From the NCBI GenBank assembly GCA_964484395.1, contig CAZAFM010000047.1, positions 1 through 17,663 of the forward strand: a stretch of 17,663 bases of DNA. The letters are read 5' to 3'. This document shows positions 6,618 through 15,321 of the stretch, one piece after another (position 1 is the stretch's first letter; the number at the start of each line of letters is the position of its first letter). The notes beneath the pieces are model-generated. The model was not told where the DNA came from and did not search any database. It saw nothing but the letters and a program-made list of their open reading frames with translations. Source of the stretch: CAZAFM01 sp964484395. Lineage in GTDB: Bacteria > Campylobacterota > Campylobacteria > Campylobacterales > CAZAFM01. The position numbers were made by a program, and so were the translations under genes.

Positions 6618-7998
6618 ACTTCCCTTGAGTAAAGGCTATCTCAAAGCCCTCATCTTTGTTCATAAACCTAGTACAATGCTTGTGAAAAACAAGACTTACT
6701 ATACCAGTAGGACCATTTCTCTGCTTACCTATGATAATCTCTGCATCCTCTTCGTTTTTCTCATAAAACTTCTTATCATACTTTTTGCCCTGCTTTCTAG
6801 CCTCCTCCTCTTTCTCCTTCTCTTCTTTTAAGCGATAGACACTCTCACGATAGACAAAAAGAATGATGTCAGCATCTTGCTCTATTGCACCTGATTCTCT
6901 GAGGTCACTTAGCATAGGGCGTTTATCACTTCTACTCTCTAGCCCACGATTTAACTGAGATAGAGCTATGATAGGCATATCTAGTTCACGCGCTAAAAGC
7001 TTTAGTCCGCGACTTATCTCACTGACTTCCAAGTGTCTATCTCTAGCCCCTCCACCAGTCATTAGCTGCAAGTAGTCTATAACTGCTAGTTTTATCTCTT
7101 TGTGACGGGACTTTAGCTTTCTAAGCTTTGCTCGAAGCTGATGGATATTTATAGAGCCACTATCATCCACAAAAAAGCTCTTTGTACTCATCTCATCATA
7201 GGCTGCTGTAAAGCTACTCCACTCATCATCTGTGAGGTTGCCTACACGAAGGTTTTGCAGAGATATGGATGTTTTTGCTGCAAGCATACGCAAAAGAAGC
7301 TGCTCCGCTGGCATCTCAAGAGAGAAGACAACAACACCCTCTCCACTATCTAGAGCTTTTTGGGCGATATTTAGAGCAAAGGCGGTTTTTCCCATAGCAG
7401 GTCTTGCTGCAAGGATGACTAAATCACCTTCATTAAACCCTGTAGTCATGCGATTTAGCTCTTTAAACCCAGTATCTACACCTGTTAGAAGTGTGTTTCC
7501 TCTCTCTTTGTTTCTTTTTATCATATCCATAGTATCACTAAGGATAGTTTTTATCTCTTTTATCTCACTCTCATTTGTCTGAAGTGTCACTTTGTATAGC
7601 TCAGCTTGGATAGTGTCTATAAGATCCTCAACTGCCAAATCAGAGCTTCCAGTATACTCTCGTATGTTGTTTGCTATCTTGTTTAGCTCTTTTTTGATAG
7701 AGCGGTTTTTTACAAGCCTAGCGTATGAAGGTACATCAGCTATAGGGTTAGTAGAGATGATATCGGTTATATCACTATCATAGTCATCTCCTCTGCCTCT
7801 AAGCTTTGTTCTTATAAACTCCTCATCTAAAGGATACTGCTCTTTAAAAAGCTCATCCATCACCCTAAATATCTCTCTATGAGGTGGATAAGCAAAATCC
7901 TCAGGCTTTAAAAGTGATGCTATATCCTCAAAACCATCTGGATAAAAAATAATAGAGCTTAGAACAACTCTTTCAACTTCAATAATCATATCTTCCAA
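6574..7998 (-). CDS. dnaB: Replicative DNA helicase DnaB
   Basis: The hexameric 5'-3' helicase of the replication fork, 474 residues. The N-terminal primase-interacting domain (about 6-110) is followed by a linker and a RecA-like domain with Walker A RPAMGKTAF (199-207), Walker B LAVIDYLQLM (304-313), SQLNRGLESR (347-356) and DLRESGAIEQDAD (365-377), then IIIGKQRNGPTG near the end. A very charged Lys/Glu stretch (about 389-418) sits between the FVYRESVY and IIIGKQRNGP segments, where E. coli DnaB has only a few residues. H. pylori DnaB is known for an insertion here. The start is TTG at 7998: AGGGG (8005-8009) is 6 nt upstream, whereas the in-frame ATG at 7989 lacks a well-placed SD. It lies 9 nt after recG and overlaps comEC. 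Confidence 0.97.
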   Translation of the reverse strand: MEDMIIEVERVVLSSIIFYPDGFEDIASLLKPEDFAYPPHREIFRVMDELFKEQYPLDEEFIRTKLRGRGDDYDSDITDIISTNPIADVPSYARLVKNRSIKKELNKIANNIREYTGSSDLAVEDLIDTIQAELYKVTLQTNESEIKEIKTILSDTMDMIKRNKERGNTLLTGVDTGFKELNRMTTGFNEGDLVILAARPAMGKTAFALNIAQKALDSGEGVVVFSLEMPAEQLLLRMLAAKTSISLQNLRVGNLTDDEWSSFTAAYDEMSTKSFFVDDSGSINIHQLRAKLRKLKSRHKEIKLAVIDYLQLMTGGGARDRHLEVSEISRGLKLLARELDMPIIALSQLNRGLESRSDKRPMLSDLRESGAIEQDADIILFVYRESVYRLKEEKEKEEEARKQGKKYDKKFYEKNEEDAEIIIGKQRNGPTGIVSLVFHKHCTRFMNKDEGFEIAFTQGKFEDSGETKIDHTPI

Positions 7999-8004
7999 GA
8001 CAAA

Positions 8005-8009
8005 CCCCT
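8005..8009 (-). promoter_or_regulatory. Ribosome-binding site that selects the TTG start of dnaB
   Basis: AGGGG on the - strand, 6 nt before the TTG at 7998, partly overlapping the recG stop codon. It decides for TTG over the ATG nine bases further on. Confidence 0.6.
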
Positions 8010-9798
8010 AACCTAAAATCTCTTTAACTTTTTGAAGGATTATAACATCTTCTTTATAATCAAAAAATCTAAACCTCTTCCCACTTTGTCGTCTACCTTC
8101 TAACAAATCACCACTCTCTCTAAACTTCAAATCAAGCTCCGCTATCTCAAAGCCACTAGTTGTTTTTGCAAACATATCAAGTCTTGGAGAGGTTTTTTGT
8201 TTTGTATACAAAAAACAGTAGCTTTTAAGTCCAATCCTACCCACCCTACCCCTTAGCTGATGGAGCTGAGCTAGTCCTAATCGTTCAGCTCCCACAATGA
8301 GTATAGTGCTCAGTCTAGGAAGTGATATACCCACCTCTATAACAGTTGTTGATATAAGAATACTCCCTTTTTTAGCAAACTCCTCTAAAACCTGCTCTTT
8401 CTCTCTATCTTTTCCATGAGTTTTATACACTCCTTCAAACCTACTCTCCCAAAAACTGGCTCCTTGGGCTATAGACATGTACTCAAAGTTCTCACTCTCT
8501 TCTACTAATGGATAGATGATGGCTACTTGTCTGCCCTCTTGTGTTTCTTGCCTTATGTGGCTTAGGACATTTTTGAAGTCACTATTTCTTATAACTGCTG
8601 TGGTTATGTTTTTCTCAAAAGGTGTTTTGGTGATGAAGCTGTAGTTTATGAGTGTGGAGTTTATCATAGCCTTTGTTCTAGGTATAGGAGTTGCGCTAAA
8701 CTGCAAGTAGTGAGGTCGTAGCCTATCTTCTCTTAAAAGCTCCATTAGCTTTGCCCTCTGATTTGTTCCAAATCTATGCTGCTCATCCACCATAATAAGG
8801 ACTGATTCTGGAAGGTCTGTATATAAAAGTGCATGAGTTCCTATGATAAGGTCAGCTTCTTTAAAAGGCTCCTTTTTTGACTGTGTAAAGAGCGCTACTT
8901 TTAGTAAGCCCTCTGAAAGTCTAAGGGCTTCTGAATGAAGTTGATTTGCCAAAACTGTTGTTGGTGCCATAATGATGGATTTATAAGGTTTTGCCTTAAA
9001 AGCCGCTATAAACATCAATACACTCTTCCCACTCCCCACATCTCCGACTACTACTCTTCTTGTTGCCTCTTTTTTTTCTAGGTCACTCTCTATATCTTGA
9101 AGTACACTTTTTTGCTCACTAGTCAAAGAGAAGGGGAGTTGCTTTATAAACTCATCTGTAGGACTTTTTAGGGCTACTTTTGCTTCAAAAACTCTTCTTT
9201 TAGATGAAAGTCTCTTTAGATAATGGTATATCTCAGTGAATTTTAGTGCTTCAAGTGAGCTAGGAGGATATGGGTTTGTAGGTATGATTGATTTTGGAAA
9301 ATGTAGGTTGATAATCTCACTTGCTACCTCTTCTGGTAGTCCTGCCTCTTTAAGCGCCTCAAGACTTAAGTATCTGTTTTTTATGTCAACAATACTCTTC
9401 TTTTTTAAAAGCTTTGTTTGGTACTTAAAGTCTATCCCGCCTACTTCTTTGAGTATTTTTGGCTGAAGTAGCGTGATATGTCTGCCACTTTTTTGTACCC
9501 TCCCTTTTAGATAACCTTCAAATCCTGATTTTATAGTGGCTCTGTGATATGGAAGTGCGTTAAAAAAAAGTATATCCACCTCTTGGTCTTTTGAGCTCTC
9601 ATACCCTTTGGCTCTATATACTCTACCCCTACCTCTACTTGCACTCTCTATCTTGATACTATAAACCCCAGTTTGTCCATCTATAAACTCTTGTGATAGA
9701 GAGTTGTCTTCATAAGCACTAGGGAGAAAAAGCGCTAGGTCAAGCAGTGAGTGGATGCCTACTTTTGAGAGCTTTTTAGCATCCTCTCTTTCAAACAC
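8008..9798 (-). CDS. recG: ATP-dependent DNA helicase RecG
   Basis: RecG remodels stalled replication forks and branched recombination intermediates. The N-terminal wedge/OB-like domain (about 40-115) is recognisable. SF2 helicase motifs follow: Walker A GDVGSGKS (252-259), motif II DEQHRFG (338-344), which is specific to RecG/Mfd, motif III SATPIPRT (368-375), STTVIEVGI (483-491) and RGRVGR (516-521). At 596 residues it is shorter than E. coli RecG (about 690), with a reduced N-terminal region. The start is GTG at 9798, 4 nt after the M16-like gene. The ATG two bases upstream is out of frame and soon terminated. No strong SD is visible, so translation probably depends on coupling to the gene before it. 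dnaB begins 9 nt after its stop. Confidence 0.96.
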   Translation of the reverse strand: MFEREDAKKLSKVGIHSLLDLALFLPSAYEDNSLSQEFIDGQTGVYSIKIESASRGRGRVYRAKGYESSKDQEVDILFFNALPYHRATIKSGFEGYLKGRVQKSGRHITLLQPKILKEVGGIDFKYQTKLLKKKSIVDIKNRYLSLEALKEAGLPEEVASEIINLHFPKSIIPTNPYPPSSLEALKFTEIYHYLKRLSSKRRVFEAKVALKSPTDEFIKQLPFSLTSEQKSVLQDIESDLEKKEATRRVVVGDVGSGKSVLMFIAAFKAKPYKSIIMAPTTVLANQLHSEALRLSEGLLKVALFTQSKKEPFKEADLIIGTHALLYTDLPESVLIMVDEQHRFGTNQRAKLMELLREDRLRPHYLQFSATPIPRTKAMINSTLINYSFITKTPFEKNITTAVIRNSDFKNVLSHIRQETQEGRQVAIIYPLVEESENFEYMSIAQGASFWESRFEGVYKTHGKDREKEQVLEEFAKKGSILISTTVIEVGISLPRLSTILIVGAERLGLAQLHQLRGRVGRIGLKSYCFLYTKQKTSPRLDMFAKTTSGFEIAELDLKFRESGDLLEGRRQSGKRFRFFDYKEDVIILQKVKEILG

Positions 9799-9802
9799 AT
9801 AT

Positions 9803-11098
9803 CTACTTTTTTGTGACGATACTAAAGCTTAGCTTCTCTATCTCAGAGTGGTTTTTTATAAACTCATTTATATCTTTTAGTTCAAGATTCTTGATAAGCT
9901 CAAGCTCATCTTTGTGATAGCCAAGTGGCAGACCTTTGTAGTACTCATCAAAGGCTCGACTTAGTCTTTGTGATAGAGTTTCATTACGGAGAGGTTCACT
10001 TCCTAATATGAACTTTTTTGCATCATCAAGCTCTTTTTGAGTAACACCATCTTTAACGAAGCCACTTACAACCTCTTTTACCACCTCAACAGCTTCTTCT
10101 TGTGACTCTACTTTAGTCTGCAGGTATCCAAATGCATAGGAGTGACTTTTATGGACAATAAATCTCATATATGCACTATAAGCTAATCCTCTTTTTACAC
10201 GAATTTCCTCCATCATTCTACTTCCAAAACCACTACTTCCAAGTATAAAAGCAGCTACTTTTGCCTTGTAGTACTCCTTGTTATCTGGTTTCATATCAAA
10301 AGGAGAGCCAAAATATATATAAGCTTGTTGTGTATCTCTATCTTTCTCCTCTATCTTCTCTTTAGCACTTGCCTCAAAAAATGGTGTATGAAAGCTTTTT
10401 CCATTTGGTAAAGTCTTTAGAAGTGGTTTTATCATCTTTTTTAGTTCATCTAAGGATATATCACCACCTGCTAAGACAATTAATCGACTAAGATTTAGAT
10501 GCGAATCTAAAAACTTTTTGACATCTTTTATTTCTATTTTTTTAATACCTTCTATGTCACCCGTAGTTGGTCTTCCTATAGGAGTTTTATCAAAAAGTAG
10601 CTTTTTTAGCTCAGTATTTGCTATGTAGTCGTAGTCGCTCTTTTTTGAAAGTAGCTTACTTATTTGTCTGTTTTTAACCTTTGAGAGGACTTCATTATCT
10701 AGATTTGGGTCATTTATGAGCTCTCTTAGAAGCTTTATACTACTAGGAAACTCACTTTTAAGGGCTGAAACATCAAACGAAAAAGTCTCAATACCACTTC
10801 CTACATTTAGATTTATAGCTTTTGACTCTAATTTTTCAGCAAACTTTGTAGCTCCTAGCTTTTTAGTACCCTCCCCTAGAAGTATAGAGCTAACCTTAGC
10901 AAGTCCAGCTAAAGAGCCATCTTCCAGACTCCCGCTATCTCTAAAAGTTAGCTGAAGGTTGATAGTTGGTATGATGTTGGAATGTTCAAAAACTATAGGA
11001 ACCTCAACACCATCAACCTTTATAGTCGTAAGCTCAGCACTCATCAAAACCCCTTTTGTGTAAAAAATAGTTAATAAAATAGTAAAAATCAGTCTCAT
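9803..11098 (-). CDS. M16-family peptidase-like protein lacking the zinc site (YmxG-type subunit)
   Basis: A 431-residue exported protein with a signal peptide (1-21, ending LMSA). Two M16 halves are seen. In the first, the place where active members have HxxEH reads GLAKVSSILLGEG (65-77), so Lys, Ser and Ile stand where the two His and the Glu should be. It cannot bind the catalytic zinc in the usual way. The second half keeps the R/Y-type motif of the non-catalytic partner (EEIRVKRGLAYSAY, 297-310). This fits the inactive subunit of a two-subunit M16B protease, as H. pylori HP0657 (YmxG) next to the active PqqE-type subunit encoded elsewhere. The likely location is the periplasm. The ATG overlaps the mqnC stop (ATGA), and recG follows 4 nt downstream. 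The order bamA-mqnC-M16 matches H. pylori as I recall. Confidence 0.9.
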   Translation of the reverse strand: MRLIFTILLTIFYTKGVLMSAELTTIKVDGVEVPIVFEHSNIIPTINLQLTFRDSGSLEDGSLAGLAKVSSILLGEGTKKLGATKFAEKLESKAINLNVGSGIETFSFDVSALKSEFPSSIKLLRELINDPNLDNEVLSKVKNRQISKLLSKKSDYDYIANTELKKLLFDKTPIGRPTTGDIEGIKKIEIKDVKKFLDSHLNLSRLIVLAGGDISLDELKKMIKPLLKTLPNGKSFHTPFFEASAKEKIEEKDRDTQQAYIYFGSPFDMKPDNKEYYKAKVAAFILGSSGFGSRMMEEIRVKRGLAYSAYMRFIVHKSHSYAFGYLQTKVESQEEAVEVVKEVVSGFVKDGVTQKELDDAKKFILGSEPLRNETLSQRLSRAFDEYYKGLPLGYHKDELELIKNLELKDINEFIKNHSEIEKLSFSIVTKK

Positions 11099-12141
11099 TC
11101 AAAAACCTCAATTGTGTTGTAGGCTGTATCTCTTTTTGCTGGTATCTCTCCCATATCTTTTATGATTGAAATCATCTCTTCAGTATTCATACTATTACTA
11201 GCTCCAGCTGCTGCTACGACATTCTCCTCCATCATTGTGCTTCCTAAATCATTTGCTCCAAAAGCTAAGGCTAGCTGACCTATCTTGCTTCCTTGAGTAA
11301 CCCAAGAACTTTGGAGGTTTTTGAAGTTATCAAGATACAAGCGACTAGTAGCTAGAAGTCTCAAGTAGCGGTTTGAACTAGCTTTTTGAAGCTCAGGATA
11401 CTCTTTTTTAAGAGGTGTATTATCAGGCTGAAAAGACCATAGTATAAAGGCTCTAAACCCGCCTGTCTCATCTTGAAGCTCTCTAATAGCCCTTAAATGC
11501 TCTACTATATCCTCATCACTCTCAAGGGACCCAAACATCATAGTAGCAGTTGTCTTCATACCAAGCTTATGAGCAGCCCTATGTATATCAAGCCATCTGC
11601 TTGAATCTATCTTTTTTGGGGCTATCACATCTCGTACTCTATCACTTAGTATCTCAGCTCCAGCTCCAGGTATGGATGCTAATCCCTTATCATGAAGTCT
11701 CTTTAGCACATCTTCTACTGAGATTTTTGAAATTCTTGATATATAGTCAATCTCTATAGCTGAAAATCCATGTATAGTGATATTAGGATAGTTTTTAGAT
11801 ATCCACTCCACTAGCTCTTCATAATAATCTATCTTTAGCTCTGGATGGACTCCTCCTTGAAAAAGTATCTGAGTTCCGCCTATATCTTGAAGCTCCTCTA
11901 TTTTTTTACCTATCTCATCAAAGCTCAAAATATAAGCATTTTGAGAGTCTTTTTTTGCACTAAAAGCACAAAACTTACAGTCAACCCAGCAGATATTTGT
12001 GTAGTTGATGTTTCTATCAACAATAAAAGTTGTGAGCCTTTTTGGGTGGAGTTCTTTTTTTTTCTTTAGTGCCTCCTCACCCAGATTTATAAGGCTCTCC
12101 CTCCTTATTAGGTCTATAGCTTTACCATCACTTAACCTCAA
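11095..12141 (-). CDS. mqnC: Dehypoxanthine futalosine cyclase MqnC (radical SAM)
   Basis: MqnC cyclises dehypoxanthine futalosine to cyclic DHFL in the futalosine route to menaquinone, the quinone route of most Campylobacterota. The radical-SAM motif is C51-x3-C55-x2-C58 (CWVDCKFCAF), binding a 4Fe-4S cluster. Further family signatures include GGTQILFQGGVHPEL (around residues 88-102), SIPGAGAEILSDRVR and WSFQPDNTPL. The length of 348 residues is normal. The start is TTG (12139-12141), forming a TTGA overlap with the bamA stop. The product begins MRLSDGKAIDLI, the expected N-terminus, and a G-rich stretch lies just before it. The related enzyme MqnE lacks this exact arrangement, and the H. 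pylori neighbour order (HP0655-0657) supports MqnC. The enzyme is cytoplasmic. Confidence 0.95.
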   Translation of the reverse strand: MRLSDGKAIDLIRRESLINLGEEALKKKKELHPKRLTTFIVDRNINYTNICWVDCKFCAFSAKKDSQNAYILSFDEIGKKIEELQDIGGTQILFQGGVHPELKIDYYEELVEWISKNYPNITIHGFSAIEIDYISRISKISVEDVLKRLHDKGLASIPGAGAEILSDRVRDVIAPKKIDSSRWLDIHRAAHKLGMKTTATMMFGSLESDEDIVEHLRAIRELQDETGGFRAFILWSFQPDNTPLKKEYPELQKASSNRYLRLLATSRLYLDNFKNLQSSWVTQGSKIGQLALAFGANDLGSTMMEENVVAAAGASNSMNTEEMISIIKDMGEIPAKRDTAYNTIEVFE

Positions 12142-14357
12142 AACCTATTCCCCATACTAAACTCAAAATCAGAAGTTCTATCACCTGGTTGTTCTTGTAG
12201 TGCCCTAGGAAATATAAGGTTTATAGCCCCAAGTGGAGAGACCCACTCAATCATACCACCTACACTACTTCTTTGTATCTCATCAAAGCTATTTTCTCCA
12301 ATCATACCCCAGTCATAAAAAGCACCAAAGCGAAAAGTTCCATCAGTTACTAGTGATTGGCTAGCCTCAATAGAGTTACTAAAAATCTTCTTACCACCTA
12401 TTCTAATTCCCTCATCATCCTTAGGTGATAGTGAGCCTGATTGATAGCCTCTAATAGTCTTTATCCCACCTAGATAGAACTTCTCATTTATTGGTAAATA
12501 CCCCTCATCAAACTCTATACCACCTCTTGCCTTATATCTTAGAATAAGGTCTTTATCTATCTCATCTTTAAGCCCATGGAAAATAGCAAAAGTGTTATAA
12601 TTCTTTATAAACTCAGCATCACCACCAACTCCAGCATACTCAAGTAAAGTAGTAGCAGTTATACCCTTTCTTGGAAGCAAGTAGTCATCAGTACTATCAT
12701 ACTCTAACCCGGGGGTTAGTGCACTTTTTATATATCTTCCTTGGTGGTAGTATTTCAAAAAAGAGTCACTAACATCATCTTTTACATCTGTAAGATCAGT
12801 ACTTGATAGGTCATATCCTAGTGATGCATGAAGGTGTCTAGTTAGCATTCTTCCTACATTTAGTCCTAGACCCATAGTTTTTTGCTTATAGTCGTATGCT
12901 TGATATTCACTACTATATATAGATGCTCCAAAACTATACTTTGAGTCAAAAACTCTTGGATTAAAGATAGATATACTAAAAAGTGAGCTTTTTTGATCTA
13001 GCTCAGCTGACACACTACCTTTTATGCCACTTCCAAAAACATTCTTGTCAGAGACAGCAACATTTCCAGATATACCACCATAGCTACCATATCCAGCTCC
13101 AAACCTAAATTCACCAGTTTTTCCCTCTTTGACACTAACTAGCAAGTCCATATGGTGCTCATCTACTCTTCTCTCATCTATGGTGACTTCTTCAAAATAC
13201 CCTCTTCTTTTTAGGGTGTCTTTTGAGTCTTCCATATCAGTAGAATTATATATATCCCCTGGAGCCAAGTATATATCTCTTCTTATAACATTATCTCTTG
13301 TCCTGGTATTTCCTGAGATAATCACATCTCTTATATAGACTTTTTCACCTGCATCGCACTGATATGTGATTGCAACTGTTCTATTTTCATCATCTTTTAT
13401 CGTATCTGGACTCACTCTTGCAAAAGCGTACCCCATATTTCCTAAATCAGTTTTAATGCGTTCTACATCTTTTCTTACATCGCCTATATCAAACCTATCT
13501 TCAGGCTCAACCCTAAGCTCATCAAGTACATTTGCTATATCTAAGAGAGGTTCGCTTTGGACTATATCAACACTACTAACTGTATAGACTTCACCCTCTT
13601 TTATCTTGTAGTTAATAGTTGCATCATAGGTGTTAAAATCAGCCTTTAGATTTGGTGAGGAGACCTCAGCATCTAGATAACCTTTTGTCATATAGAAGTC
13701 TTTTATCCTAAAGGCATCATACTCAAGCTGATCTACCTTAAGCTCACCATCATCAAACCCCCACATCCAACCAAATATCTCCCTCTCCCTATTTGCTATA
13801 TATGGAGTGAAATCTCCTCCATCATACTCATTTGCACCACAGTAGTTTATCTCCTCTATAATTATATTTTCACCTCTATTTACTATCAAAGTTAGCTTTA
13901 GGGCATCTTCATTGAACTCATCTGTCTCTGATTCAACTACTGTATCTATATATCCTCTAGTATCAAAAAACTCGATTATCTGATCTTTTGCATTTCTTAG
14001 TCTTTGGTCATCATAAATATCACCCTTTTTTAGCTTTAGCTGCTCTTTTAGGTCTTGATAGTCTCTTCCTGAGCCTAATCCATCAATCTCTATTTTTGCA
14101 ATAATAGGCTTCTCTTGAAAGTGAAATGTTAAAACTCCACCCTCTTCAGTCACATAGATATCTTTAAAATACCCTTGCCTAAAAAACTCTAAAATGGCTT
14201 TATCGACTTTTTCTATATCTATCTCATCACCCTTTTGTATATCAACTATATCATTTGCAATCATGGGTGATATATGGATAAGTCCTTCATACTTTATGTC
14301 TTTTAAAGTTACTGCAAAAAGTGCTATCGGAAGAAAAAGAAAAAGAGCTAATCTCAT
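12138..14357 (-). CDS. bamA: Outer-membrane protein assembly factor BamA
   Basis: BamA is the essential Omp85 insertase that folds beta-barrels into the outer membrane. The 739-residue protein has a signal peptide (1-15, hydrophobic core LALFLFLPIALFA), then five POTRA-like repeats (roughly 16-370; one starts YVSVKDIKYEG-like with LKDIKYEGLIHIS, another VYIRDVIISGNTRTRDNVIR), then a C-terminal barrel. The barrel has the conserved RGY (R636-Y638) of the loop 6 VRGF/Y motif and ends in FEFSMGNRF, a terminal Phe typical of barrel proteins. The length is slightly below E. coli BamA (about 810). It is first in the six-gene run. ATG 14357 has an SD (AGGAAT) 7 nt upstream and a TAAAAT -10 box about 37 nt upstream. 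Its stop overlaps the mqnC start. Confidence 0.96.
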   Translation of the reverse strand: MRLALFLFLPIALFAVTLKDIKYEGLIHISPMIANDIVDIQKGDEIDIEKVDKAILEFFRQGYFKDIYVTEEGGVLTFHFQEKPIIAKIEIDGLGSGRDYQDLKEQLKLKKGDIYDDQRLRNAKDQIIEFFDTRGYIDTVVESETDEFNEDALKLTLIVNRGENIIIEEINYCGANEYDGGDFTPYIANREREIFGWMWGFDDGELKVDQLEYDAFRIKDFYMTKGYLDAEVSSPNLKADFNTYDATINYKIKEGEVYTVSSVDIVQSEPLLDIANVLDELRVEPEDRFDIGDVRKDVERIKTDLGNMGYAFARVSPDTIKDDENRTVAITYQCDAGEKVYIRDVIISGNTRTRDNVIRRDIYLAPGDIYNSTDMEDSKDTLKRRGYFEEVTIDERRVDEHHMDLLVSVKEGKTGEFRFGAGYGSYGGISGNVAVSDKNVFGSGIKGSVSAELDQKSSLFSISIFNPRVFDSKYSFGASIYSSEYQAYDYKQKTMGLGLNVGRMLTRHLHASLGYDLSSTDLTDVKDDVSDSFLKYYHQGRYIKSALTPGLEYDSTDDYLLPRKGITATTLLEYAGVGGDAEFIKNYNTFAIFHGLKDEIDKDLILRYKARGGIEFDEGYLPINEKFYLGGIKTIRGYQSGSLSPKDDEGIRIGGKKIFSNSIEASQSLVTDGTFRFGAFYDWGMIGENSFDEIQRSSVGGMIEWVSPLGAINLIFPRALQEQPGDRTSDFEFSMGNRF

Positions 14358-14393
14358 TAAATATTCCTATTCTGTTTTTATTTTGATGCACTG

Positions 14394-14399
14394 ATTTTA
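14394..14399 (-). promoter_or_regulatory. Putative -10 box for the bamA operon
   Basis: TAAAAT on the - strand, about 37 nt before the bamA ATG, which would give a leader of about 30 nt. No convincing -35. It is the only clear promoter-like site ahead of the six-gene run. Confidence 0.4.
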
Positions 14400-14455
14400 A
14401 CCAAATACACATTAATACTCATTAAACACAAAACTTCTTCTGTGGTAGCTTTTGA

Positions 14456-14461
14456 TAAAAT
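14456..14461 (+). promoter_or_regulatory. Putative -10 box for tyrA
   Basis: TAAAAT in TTTTGATAAAAT, 29 nt before ATG 14491. An upstream in-frame TTG at 14452 falls at this box, so it cannot be the start if this promoter is used. Confidence 0.5.
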
Positions 14462-14490
14462 CCCAAACTACTTTTTTAAATAGGATAGTT

Positions 14491-15321
14491 ATGCAAAACA
14501 TTTGTATTGTTGGTCTTGGTATTATGGGTGGGTCTTTAGCCTTAGCTCTAAAAGAGATGGGGAATAAAGTAGAGATTCTAGGATGTGATAGTAGTATTGA
14601 GCACCAAAATGATGCACTAAAACTAAATCTAGTAGATAGAATCATCACTCTAGAAGAGGCAAAGAGTTGTGATGTTATTTTTTTAGCCACACCAGTTGAT
14701 ACTATAGTAGCACTATTAGAGAAGCTAAAAGATATTAAAAGCACTACTACAATCATTGACCTTGGTAGTACAAAGTACGGTATAGTAAAAAACACTCCAC
14801 CACAAATTCGATCAAATTTTGTAGCAGCCCATCCAATGTGTGGGACTGAGAAGCACGGACCAAAAGCTGCACTAAAAGGTCTATATAGAGGCAAAATAGT
14901 AGTTATCTGTGACTCAGAAAATAGTAATAAATTTTCACTAGATAGAGCAAAAAGTATCTTTAGTAATATTGGTATGAAGATAGTCTATATGGATGCAAAA
15001 GAGCATGATAAGCATGCTGCTATTATTAGTCACCTTCCTCATGTTATAAGTTTTGGTTTAGCAAATGTAGTCTTATCACATGAAGACCCAAAAAGTATCG
15101 TAAACTTAGCAGCAGGTGGATTTAGAGACATGAGTAGGATTGCTAAAAGTTCACCATCTATGTGGGGAGATATATTTAGGCAAAATAGAGAGTTTTTACT
15201 TGGAGCCATTGAATCTTATGAGGATGAGATAAAAAACTTCAAGAATGCGATAAAAGATGGAGAGTGGGATAAGGTGTCTAAACTTATAGAGGAAGCAAAT
15301 AGGCTAGAAAAGATTCTCTAA
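14491..15321 (+). CDS. tyrA: Prephenate dehydrogenase TyrA
   Basis: TyrA oxidatively decarboxylates prephenate to 4-hydroxyphenylpyruvate with NAD(P)+ for tyrosine synthesis. The Rossmann motif GLGIMGGS (8-15) is at the very N-terminus, followed by AAHPMCGTEKHGP (112-124) with the conserved His and SHLPH (180-184). The C-terminal helical dimerisation domain follows. With the start at ATG 14491 the protein has 276 residues, a normal length for monofunctional TyrA. There is no ACT or chorismate mutase domain. I chose this start because AGGA (14482-14485) precedes it at good spacing and the Rossmann strand begins at once. An upstream TTG at 14452 lies inside the promoter. The gene is divergent from bamA and convergent with thiD2, the stop codons overlapping as CTAA. 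The enzyme is cytoplasmic. Confidence 0.95.
   Translation: MQNICIVGLGIMGGSLALALKEMGNKVEILGCDSSIEHQNDALKLNLVDRIITLEEAKSCDVIFLATPVDTIVALLEKLKDIKSTTTIIDLGSTKYGIVKNTPPQIRSNFVAAHPMCGTEKHGPKAALKGLYRGKIVVICDSENSNKFSLDRAKSIFSNIGMKIVYMDAKEHDKHAAIISHLPHVISFGLANVVLSHEDPKSIVNLAAGGFRDMSRIAKSSPSMWGDIFRQNREFLLGAIESYEDEIKNFKNAIKDGEWDKVSKLIEEANRLEKIL

Noticed and set aside
14452..14490. Upstream TTG extending TyrA by 13 residues
   Set aside because: The TTG overlaps the likely -10 box and has no SD. ATG 14491 has an SD and starts directly with the Rossmann strand.
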